A stretch of 64,000 nt of DNA from Ixodes scapularis (lineage: Eukaryota > Arthropoda > Arachnida > Ixodida > Ixodidae), in contig NW_024609837.1 in the NCBI RefSeq assembly GCF_016920785.2, positions 23,679,565 to 23,743,564 on the forward strand, in the 5' to 3' direction. Position numbers and translations under genes: made by a program. Within the stretch, counting starts at the first letter, position 1. Every line of letters begins with the position of its first letter. The notes below the pieces were generated by a model, which saw only the letters and a list, made by a program, of their open reading frames with translations, searched no databases and was not told the origin of the DNA. Positions 32,801 to 44,500 of the stretch are shown here, in pieces.

Positions 32801-34593
32801 TGTGTTAGTTTATATATAAATGGTTTATGAAGTATCTTGTCAAATGTTTCACGAAGTCAAAAAAAAAGGCGTCAGTTTGTATGTTATTGTCGAGATTGGT
32901 ATGCAGATCATGAAGAAATAAGGCAAGCTGGGTTTCAGAAGAGAAGCTCTTGCGAAATCCGTGTTGCGAAGAATTGAAGAAATCGTTATTGAGGAATGAA
33001 TATTAAAAATGTTCCCGCTTTCGGTGTGAGTACCTGCCTCACCGGATTCCTTAGTAAGGTTGATAGCGAGCGTATGCTCAGGGTTTATTGTCTTCCAGAA
33101 CTTTTTATTGTTCTGAATTAAAATCCTAGGTAAGTCAACGTGAAAAAAAGGGATTGGCGTTACGGATTGCAGCTAGATAAGCATCATCAGCGTTGTAGTA
33201 GTTTTACCATTCATTTGTGTTGCCCTTTAGCCTGGCTGAGCGGAAAGATTTTTTTCTTGTTTTTTTTTTCCCTAGCCTTTTGAGAGTTTAAGCGAATCAT
33301 GGTTTTTGGCGATTCGCACGAAAGCTGAATTTTTGGGATGAATTTTTCAGCCAGCGCGTTTATTTTGTTTTTGAAAATAGACCAGTCATCATGAATTGAT
33401 CGATTGTGAAATGTCGGCTTCGAAACATGGAATAAAGTTGATCAGCTCATTATTAATAGTATCATAGTTTGTTTGTTTTGTAAAGACGAGTAGTCTTTTG
33501 TTTGTTTTGCATATTAACGGTGTAAACTCAAAAACAGCGTGAATAACTTTCTGGTCACTCATTTTTCGAAGCTTGTGTCGCCCGCTATTCTCACTACGTG
33601 CAGGCAGCATGGAACGTCCAAGGTGACCTGACGGACATAGGAGTAGCCCTCATCTCTGGTACGTGCGTGTCCGCGTTCACACAACATCGTCGTGAGTTGA
33701 CTTACCGAAGGGAGCCGACATTGTCGATAGCATGTAAACAGAACTCAATCGACTTCCGAGATTTTGGGGTTAGTTCCGGCACACCGGTTTCATTTCCGGA
33801 AAGTGTAAACTAACGTCGTCTAACCTTAACACGCGAAACTAACCGCAAAGGCTACGAGCGCTAGAGCTCCGATCGGAGTGCGAGTTCGTACACTTTTCCT
33901 ACTACTGCCCTCGCCACACGAACAAACGACGCGCGGTCAAAAAAGCAAGGAGAGCTTTCGGTTGGTTCACGTTTACGATGTCGAGTATACAACTTTTCTC
34001 GCGTTCCAGGATTCGGCTCCTATAAAACCACTTCGTGCAAACGAGCTTCCGTAACGCAAGAGCGTTACGCAAGTGCTGCGTCTCTGCGGTTGCAGCCCGA
34101 CTGGAGACGAGTCCGAGCCGAGCCTCGACGCACCATTCGCGCTCAGTTCGTGCATCGCGCTGGCCTCCTTGATGAGGGTGACGTAGAAAACCCAGCACTC
34201 ATACGGCCTTCTCATGTAGGAGATGCGGACTACAGGGACCACGGTGTTGACGGGCGAGGAAATTAGTTCGAACTTAACTGTTCTCCAATTCACTTTAAGT
34301 CCGACCTCCGCCAACACTACAATCCGATGACGTCAATCAGGCAGCATCAAATGTACATCATCACACGGCGCTAGTCGCGTTTTTGTGGGGTTTGTTCTCA
34401 CCCGCTAAATCAATCACGCGCACAGAAAGAAGAAAAACAAATATTTTTTCGGGATTATCGAGTTTGGAACACGTTAGTAGCGGACGGCTCAAAAGAAGTG
34501 GGCGCGCGCTGTCGTCGCCCAGTCGGTGTGTCGTGTCAGAATGACGTCACTCCGAGCGTTGCGTGTCATTATTTCACAAAGCGTACGTGTAAT

Positions 34594-34626
<33 letters not shown>

Positions 34627-37600
34627 GCGCAGTGCACCGAGCCTCGAGCATCGCACAGCCGTACCTCGAAGCTGGCCTGGAGGCCGTCTGTTGCGTCGAG
34701 ATAACTCCGAAGCTGCTGTGGCAGAAAGGACAGCCCGGAACTGTCGATCCCGTCTGGAACACAGTGTTCAAGATGTGAGAAGTGGATTTTATGATTCCAT
34801 CGCGATTACCTCCATTCGTAACAATTTCCGTAACGCGAGTTTTGTGCAAAATTAGAAAAAGAAAAAAGATTTAATATTTAAACTATGCTTAAATTCGCAC
34901 GTATTTCACTCGCAATCATTCTAAGTTTGGAACCGTTAGAGTGTGCGAATTCTGCACAATGAATGGTGAGGTGTATTTCCGAGTTTAATATTAATTAACG
35001 TTTGCTGTAGCTCAGTATTATTATTACTATTACTATTATTACTACGCTTTTTCATAATGAAATTGTAAGGACGGGTATGTGCACGCCTCATTTATGTCCA
35101 CCGGGTTAGCGTCAATTTGGCCATATTTCTCGCTTTATAACTTCAAAGACACAAATATATTGCATTATGTTTTTGCAGACTCTGTTGGCACATATTATAA
35201 ACGTTAATTTCAGAGAGTTTATATATTTTTTAATTATTTTAAAATACGGCATATTTAGTTAAATGCCCCTTTGCATTTATGGATAGGAAGGCCTTTGCTT
35301 TTATGGATAGGAAGAAAACAAATCTTTATTCCAGAGCGTTATTGCACAATGCGCCATGTTTGCAATTTGTTTTCTCAAAATAACGACCCTAATAGTCGGC
35401 GATCAATACGTTCTGTCAATCTTTCCTATGCCTAATTTGTCAGTAAATAAGTCTGGACCCGTAGTCAGAACATCTTCTTTGGGGAAGCCGCCCGAAATGT
35501 CAACATCGCGCATACGCAAAACACGCACGTGACTGAGAGGGTGCCTACAATTTTTTCTCGCAAAGACTTTTTTTTTTTCAAAAATAAGGGTTGGTTTTAT
35601 TTTTCTGAACATGGAGCCAGGAAAATATTATTTTTGTTATCAAAATTAAAACTGGTCACCGGACATGGTTGTTCGATCTTATCTGAAAGCGCCCATTGGA
35701 TTAAAAACCTCTGCTTTGTTTCTTCCCAAGGAAGGAAGGTGTGGGACCTCCATGCTGTTCTGCAAGTCACCGTGCTGTCTGACTCAACAAAACAGGAGTT
35801 CCTCGGAACGGTTGTCTTCCCTCTGATCGCGGTAAGACAGCGCCAACAATTTAATTTCCGCCGCTGCCCGTATACAAATCCAATAAGGCGGACAAATCGG
35901 CAAATACTCGAACATCTTCCCCTCTTCGGCTGTACAAAAACAAAACAAAAAAAGATAATACTTACCATATTTAGCCGCATAATATTATTTCGGTCACGTG
36001 AACCAAATTGAGAATGTTTGTGCAGCTGCGTTGTTTTTAGGTCGAAGCGTTTGCAAGAACCAAACAGGCTTCAACTTAATTGTCAAGTGTATTCATCGTT
36101 CTTCCGCCGCTCAAAAAGAACTATTTCCGAAGTTGTTTTGCGACAAAAAAAAAATAAAAAAATAAATGACTAAAACACGTTACCCAGTCACTTCGAATTT
36201 GGGCCGTAAAATTGACAATGAACCCCCCCCCCCCCTCTCTCTCTCTCTCCAGGCTGAATCGGGAAGAATGCAGTGGTACCCACTAAAGGACGCCAGGCTT
36301 TTAAAGCACACCGGTGGTTACATCCTCTTGGAGGTTGACCTCATCTACAGTCCAGTACGCCACTTTGAGAAAATGCTACTACGCAACATAGATTGTCTCG
36401 ACCTGTTTCAAGGAATCTGCTAAGAACCTAATTAAGACTGCTTTCCTGCCTGGTTACGGTATTGTTGTAAGAGAGACTGTGTACAAGTAAAAAGGGGGGG
36501 GGGGGGGGATACCTTATACCCCCCCCCCCCCTTGGGTATAGTATAACCCTCAAAAAGCGGATGTTCTACGTGAAGTGTTCAGACATGGTCCACGAGCGCT
36601 AGTATTATCAAAAAACCACCTGGAAGCATCAAGGAGGCCAACCGGCGTTTCGCAAAGAGACGTGCAGACTAAGTTTTGTAGCGAAAGGTCAGCTTCCGGG
36701 AGCCACCAGAAGATCGAATTTGAAGTCCTTGTAATGCGTGAGCATTACAGTCAGATACAACATTAGCAAGACAGCGCCGGAAAGGAGGGGGGGAGGCGGA
36801 AACTCGGAATGCTGAAGTGGAAAGGAGCGACCTCCTTTCCACAACGGCTTCTTTCGTGCGCTCCCTTTCAACACTCCCTTTTGCCCCTCGCACTGCCTTC
36901 AGGGAAAAGCTGGAAAGGGAAGCACGTCGCGCAGAGAGGAGGAGAGTAGTGAAGGACAAAGGCGAGAGGCAGGTGACGTCACGGGGAGGAAGCCAATGGG
37001 CGCGCGGATGCTGGGGCGAGTCTGAACTTGCAGGTGTGCGGGGCGCGTATGCCTTGGTTTGTGAAACAAAAATGAAGCGTGAACCAAGTACTAGCGCTGG
37101 TCCGAGTAGGCGGCAAAGAAATTCAAGGAAGATCCATTGGGGATCTTCAGGGAATGCGTTAACATAACCCTTTGGGAACGCCACATACGTTTCCCTTTGG
37201 GAAACGCTAACACTGACCCCGTAACAAGGCCAAAAAGAGGCAGCAGAAAAGTTGGCGTTACCCAAAGGGTCATGTTAACGCATTCCCCGAGGATCCATCA
37301 ATGGATCTTCCTTTAACTTTTATCATCCTCAATTTCCTTCCTGTTTTCCATATACTTATCATTTGTAACGAGGCACCAGATTCCTTTCCTAACCGTGGTG
37401 CCCCGCAGTGTCGTCACGCGAGGCGATGAAGAAATGATTGTGAGAATGTATGCACAGTCTGCACGATATCAGTATACCACTCGTCCTCGCGTTTGCGTTG
37501 CCTTTCATGAGGGCGCAGCGTCACAGCGCGGGGTACCGGTGGCCGAGTGTGTTAGTGAACCGCAGCTCGACGGAGCACGTGGAGCGAAAACTCCCGCTGC

Positions 37601-40600
37601 AGAACCCAGGCGTCCTGCGATCAATCACCTACGCGTTTCGGTCTGGATGAGCATCGTACCGGCGTGCACGGTCGTGTACCCTTCCTGTGTGATGCACGTG
37701 CTAGCAATCAGACTGCAGTGGCTAAATTCCTCGTCCACAGCGTAAACCAATGTCGCAGCACCTCAAAAGCAGACCGACCTTTCGCTGTACAAACAGAAAG
37801 TAACTGTCTCTTTTTCTTTTTTTTTTATTATTGTTTACAGTTTAAGGCCGCCATCCAGAGCTTCAAGAAAAAGGCACCTCCTCCCCAGGCCCTGGCTTCC
37901 GGAGACTTATCACGCCACGTGAGTCTCGAAACGATGACATGCGAAAACAGGGATATCGCGATAGTCACGTGGCACGTCCACAGTGGGCTGGGGTTGAACG
38001 AAAACGTACCTCTGCACTCAAAAAAAAAAAAAAAAAATCTTGGGCAACTTTGGGTTTGATCAAATCGTCCTAAAATCGGAAGGTGCCTGTACGGTAGCTA
38101 TAGCGGTGAGACGGAGCGATATTTTTGTTACCCTACCGGAGATGACATCAATGTGCAATGTTCCGGTGAGGCGTTTAGCATGTATAGGCGCTGTCTATTG
38201 AATTTTTTTTTTCTACTTATGAATTTTTAGGCTTTAGGGGCAGATTTATAAGTCAGACTTGGGAAGGGAGCGTCTGCAGAGAGATTTGACGTCACGGACG
38301 GATGTCACGTCACACCAAAGCATTCTTCATATCTAGTTTGTTCACCTAATAACTGTCATTTCACCAAATGCTAATTTTTCTTCTTAAAAAGGAGAGTGTA
38401 TGCACTTTTCATCCATAAAAATGTTTTTGAAAATCTTTCGTAGGGCGGTCGCACCCCCTTTATGTACTTGCGCCTCTAGCTATCTTGACAAATTATTTTT
38501 CTACAAAAATCTGTTTTTTGTGTGTTTTGGAAAGAAGGCGTACTCCATGGGGCACTCCGCCTTCCCTTTAAACGTGACCGATTGTTCGTGGGAAGAAATC
38601 ACTCTTGCACACGTCGCTCGAAAAAAAGTAACCGGTTACAATTACTCTCGGTTATAACGTATTCAGTTAGATTACTTGATGACTTGAAAAACAAAGTAAT
38701 TTGTCGCTATTTAAAAAAAAAAGAGACCTTTACTTTTTCCGATTACTTCTGATTTTCCTCTCGGTTTGAAAACGGGTCATTTGTACCGTTCATTGTTTGA
38801 TTAGAATCACCGATAAATAGTTATTTTCTCGATCCGCCAATTTTAGTAATTCATCCTAAAACAAAAGGCGCAATAAAAAGGAGAGGAAGAAATAATAACG
38901 GTTACAAGTAATTTTAGCACTTCCAAAAGTAATCCGACATCCTAACAAAATTATTCAAATGATTACAAAATGAATTAAAAAAGAAATCGATTAGAAGTAA
39001 ATTTATTACTAGTAATGAGTATCCTGGAAGAAATAGGGTGAAGAAAAAATATATAATTTCAATTTGATATAAATTTTCACAAACATCTCTTGTGTGCAAA
39101 GACAAGCGATGCGTGTTTATACGTTTAAGCGTTAATAAGGAGTAAATGTTTTACATCGTGAAGGGTGCTTCCCCGTCTTTTTCCCAGGGCTAAAACCCAA
39201 AGGGTGCGAACTAACACTCTTGCGGTGTCAGCTCTGTGAACATCTGTAAGAGTGTTCCAGCATTCTGCAGATGGCAGACCCTGTAAAGCGGAAAACAATT
39301 CTGCAGGTGCTACTTTGTAACTTCGGGTTCCGCTCCCTGCACATGCGGACCACGTATGTACCGTTTTCGCGTACACAGCACACACAAGCGCCGCACGCAT
39401 TAAACCAAAATCACGGCCTGCTCGTCCCCGTTGTTAATTTGACGAATAAAATGCAACCATTTTCTCGGTTAACGGCAATTTATAACGTTGCTTTTTATTT
39501 TTTCTGGCCAATATTTTACACGAAACGTGATTTTCTGAGGCACCGCGCAGTCACCAAAATAAACTCTGCTAACGTGATTCCAAGTGGGTAAATGTTACGC
39601 GCTCTTTTTACATACGCTATACCCTACTCAAAAAAAAAAAGAAAAAAACTCAAGGGTTTACTGCGCGAGATAAATGTGGTGAAAGGGTGTAGCGATGTCC
39701 ATAAGTAATCGGAGTACACCCTTTTACGGGTAATCCGACTCAATATCCAAAGTAAAGCAATCCGTTCCATGATTTCTTCGAATTTACGCGAGCACCTCCT
39801 CGCCTGTTTGCCAGGCGAGAAGCTACAGTCTTCTCCAATATGAAAAACCCACTCGAAGCGTGTGGCCGAGATGGTGTCTGATGGGGGTATGGCGCTCGTC
39901 TGAGTCGTCTCTCGGAGCGACGTATGGCCCAAAATACGCGCCCCAACCAGCCGTCGTCTCAAGCCACCCGCTCCGAGTGGGCCTTTTATACTGATAGAAA
40001 CTGTACCTCTTAAATTATCTCTTTAGCATATAATACGAGACACTAATGCGCAGTGAGGCGCTGAAGACCCAAGGCTCGCTCTTTGCAGGCACTCACTCGC
40101 AACGTGTCCAGGTGCCGGGCGCTTTACCGCCGCTTCAAGGAGATCCAGGCCTACATCCAGAGCTGCTACATGTGGGAGTCGACGCCTCGGTCTCTCATCT
40201 CTCTAGTGGTAGGAATGCGCCGGAATGCGTCCAACACGTGCGCTCGCGAGCCTGCCTATATACAGCTATACTTTACGAACATTCCCCCAAAAAATGAAAG
40301 CCGCTTACAACTCCCTGTAACGCCGAATTAGAGCGCAGCTCTTGAGGAGGAGGAGGGAAGGGCACGGGGGGGGGGGGGTAAACTAACCAGGGGGGGGGGA
40401 GGGTCACGTGACCTTGGGGGTCACGTGACCCCCAATGCCGATGATGTCATCACTGACGTCACTGATGACGTCATCCGTGACGATGACGATGCGGGTACCG
40501 ATGACGTCATTAGTGACGTCACTGATGGCTTCACCAGTGATGATGGCGATGACGATGCGAATGTCGGTGACGTCATCAGTGACGTCGCTGATGACGTCAT

Positions 40601-41507
40601 CAGTGATGATGACGATGACGATGCGGATGCCGGTGACGACATCAGTGACGTCACTGATGACGTCATCAGTGATGATGACGATGACGATGCGGATGCCGGT
40701 GACGTCGTCAGTGATGATGACGATGACGATGTGGATGCCGGTGACGTCATCAGTGATGATGACGATGACAATGTGGATGCCGGTGACGTCATCAGTGATG
40801 ATGACGATGACGATGTGGATGCCGGTGACATCAGTGATGATGACGATGACGATGGGGATGCCGGTGACGTCATCAGTGATGATGACGATGACGATGCGGA
40901 TGCCGGTGACGTCATCAGTGATAATGACGATGACGATGTGGATGCCGGTGACGTCATCAGTGATGATGACGATGACGATGTGAATGCCGGTGACGTCATC
41001 AGTGATGATGACGATGACGATGGGGATGCCGGTGACGTCATCAGTGATGATGACGATGACGATGTGGATGCCGGTGACGTCATCAGTAATGATGACGATG
41101 ACGATGCGGATGCCGGTGACGTCATCAGTGATGATGACGATGACGATGTGGATGACGATGACGATGTGGATGCCGGTGACGTCATCAGTGATGATGACGA
41201 TGACGATGTGGATGCTGGTGACGTCATCAGTGATGATGACGATGACGATGTGGATGCCGGTGACGTCATCAGTGACGATGACGTCATCGGGGGGTCACGT
41301 GACATCGGCGGGGGTCACGTGACCTCGGGGGGTCACGTGACCTCGGGGGGTCACGTGACCTCGAGGAGGGGGTCACGTGACCTTGAGGAGGGGGGTCACG
41401 TGACCTCAGGGGAGTCACGTGACCTCGGGGGGGGTCACGTGACCCCGGTGGGGGGGCTCGCGCGGTGCATTATGGGACATTTCCCATGATGCACCGCGCG
41501 GTTACGC

Positions 41508-41544
<37 letters not shown>

Positions 41545-44500
41545 GCTCAAGCCGGAAACGGGCCCCTAAGAGCTGCGCTCTAAAAAACGATGTTCTCCTT
41601 ATCATCAATATCGTTGCACTCCAGGGAGCGCAATGACATGGACCGCTCCAGCAGTGACATGAGCGTATGGACGCCTGCACCGGTTGCCAGCTTTCATCGC
41701 TCGCGTGTCCACTGTTTTAGAGAAGATAAGCGACCTTAGAAATGATAAGCCTTGGATGGCGTCTGGAAATCTTGCTTATCCCGTTAGAGTTATTGTGAGG
41801 AGTTGCGCTGCGTAGCGTGACCCAGTCTGCTCTAACTTCTCACGTGCTTGACTTCGCTTGATCAAAACATTTTTTTTTTCTTTTTGGATCTAAAGAAAGG
41901 AGCAGAGCATAACACAGTAGAAACACGTAATTGCAATTATTTCTCTTTTTCTTCTTTTCTCTTTTTTATAGCTGGAAACGCGTGCCATTAAAACGTTTCT
42001 CGTCAAGAGCCAATGTTGTCTGGTATGGCGCAATGAACATTCGGCACGCTTTTAGGAAGACACGTTATAGTAAGCGGCTTAGTACTAAATTTTCCCGAAT
42101 GGCAAGAAATTAATCTTGGCGAGTATATGGATCATGAAACCGTGTAAACCAGACAGCTGAATTTGAGCCACGCGGGATATCTTGACGAGTGCTACTCTAT
42201 AGACCGACACGCGGAGCGGCTCTGTTTACCAACACAGCCGGAAGGCCGCGCATGCGCGGTAGCTATGTGGGCAAAAGCAGCCCGGCTCTCCGTGTTTTCG
42301 CCATTGCGCTCTATGGCGTGCGCTCGTTGTTGACGTTGTAGGGACGCTTGTATCTTTATTTGTGCGTTGTATTTCCTCATAACGTATGTCGTATGCTATG
42401 CCCGTCTATTTGAGCTCGTTGCCCGAGCCTGAACGGTAGCGGTATCGAAGCAAACTTTGCGTGGGCGGCGTTGCCTACGAGGATCCGCACGCCGTATAAA
42501 CAAGACCTGCTGGACTTCCGACGCAAAGTTGCTGCCACCGACGTCGATGGCTCACGTCGTCGTTTATTTAGTTTTTTCGCCAAGCCAGTTCACGGCCGAC
42601 ACGGTGCAGGCGTACACGTCTCTCGAGGTCTACGATTACTTCGAGTTGGTTTCCGCACTGCCGGCGGGATCAGCAGCCTGTGGGTCCGCGGAAGTGTGTG
42701 TATTCATTAATTGATTAAATACACACAGCGTCTTCAAGTCAAGGTATGATATTTTCCCTGCCCTCGTGACCACAAGGCATGACAAGCAGTAACGCTTTGT
42801 CCGTTCTGCAGTCTTGGCGGTAACATGTTACAAGTAACGGCGTTGTTGGTAACGTGTTACTTTTTTCAGTAACGTAGTAACCCACTCGTTACGTTTTCGA
42901 CACAGTAACGGGTAACGTACTTATGTTACTATTTCAAGTAACGTAGTTACGTTACTCGTTACTACTTCCCAAGTCTTAAAGAAATTACACTTAAATTTTT
43001 TACGTGTTTTTTGGGCGTCAAACCATGTTTTTCTTTCCGTTTTTTCTCGTAAGTATTTTGGTGAAACCGTAAAAAGAGATAAAGTAATTATGTTTAGTTT
43101 CTGCATGAACATAATGTTTCTTGATATATTACCTGTATAGTCAAAACCGTAAAATGTGTTAAATCATAATTTAAAAAAGTAACGCAGAACTTCGTGCGTT
43201 ACTTTTTATCGGTAGCGGGAACGCGTTCCTTTTATTTTTAGGTAACGTAGCTCAGTAACGCGTACCTTTTATTTGCAAGTAACGAGCAACATATTTCGTT
43301 ACTTTTTTTCGGTAACGCCTACAACACTGCCGTTCTGTCGCCGTTCCCCTTCTGCTGGGTAGCACGAGTGTAACGAGCCTCCGACGAGCGCTTGGCCGGT
43401 GCTTTGTGCGCGAACACCACGGGAACAAAATCCGGGTGGTCTCGATCAGACAACGGTTTCCCTGCACATAAGCAAGCCTCGGGACGGAGATTGGAATGGA
43501 AGCCGCACTTGCCTTCAAGAAAGTGTTTGCCGCACAAACGGTCGTTCGCGCGAGGCGACCATACTTTTCGATCCACGGATATTATCCACCTTCTATGCCT
43601 TTCAGAGTCTGCCGGGAACTTGTGGAAATTCACTCTGCTGCTTTTCTTGTACATTTTGACGCAATTAACGGCAACACAGCTTCGCGGCATGCTGAAATGC
43701 TATGACGCCCATGCGAAACGTGCGCGCTTTTGCCCACACCCCCTGGCTCCGGCGCGATCGCAGCGCCGCCACAGCTCCGTGACGTCAAGCCCGCGTGTCG
43801 GTCTATATATAGGGCTCCGTGTTTTCGGAGTTTATTTTTCGTGAAATTCGGAGGGTGTTTTTCGGAGTTCATTTTTTAGCGAAAATTCAGTGTTTATCGG
43901 AGTTTATTTTTCAAATATCCCCAATTCTCCGAAATTCGGAGATTAATTTCGCAGTGTTTCCTATTAAAAATAATAAATAATAACCGGATGCCAACGTATG
44001 CCAGATAAAAATAAACGGGCTTGTATCAATTAAGATTTCTTCAGTTGAATTTGACGTTGGTGTCGTTGGCAATACTAATTTGTCCCACGACAAAAGTCGT
44101 ACACAAATGTGGCTTCGATAAACGTCGATACCTTAAAATCAACAGACTGCCGGAGATAGCCGCAAGGAAGTTCGTAGTCATCCCATCAATCTATCCCGCT
44201 GCCGCGCGAGGTGGATGTAATAGAGAAGTTTCAACTGCCCCTCTTCCCTATTTTATACAATCTCTATAGTCCATAGCTTTCACTGTTACCCCCATAAACA
44301 TACACTCTCCTTTCTATAAATCCCAAATCCCATGGCCCAAACTGGAAACAAAAAGAGTGGCTTTTGTCCTTACACGAATGGTACGATGACCTGTTTCCCC
44401 GAACCAACCTTGATGAGACAAGCCGTAAGACCCCCTTTTAACAACAGTCCGAGCCTTGAAAGATAATTATGGTGTCATTTTCCCAGGACCATTGAGCCTG

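Larger units (their letters stand above)
42198..43807 (-). mobile_element. THAP-bearing terminal-inverted-repeat element (P-like?)
   Basis: The left end TATAGACCGACACGCGG (42198-42214) is the exact complement of the right end (43791-43807). Further inside, GTGGGCAAAAGC (42268 on) also recurs inverted near 43732. A THAP-domain frame starts near the right end on the minus strand. THAP domains form the N-terminus of P-element transposases, so a decayed or internally deleted P-like element is plausible. No transposase core or target-site duplication was found. MCTP-like intron 9. Confidence 0.5.

Noticed and set aside
40425..41489. 354-codon plus-strand and 294-codon minus-strand open frames
   Set aside because: Both are made by a 42-bp tandem repeat with unit variants in multiples of three. 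The composition is extreme and no start or splice context supports a protein.
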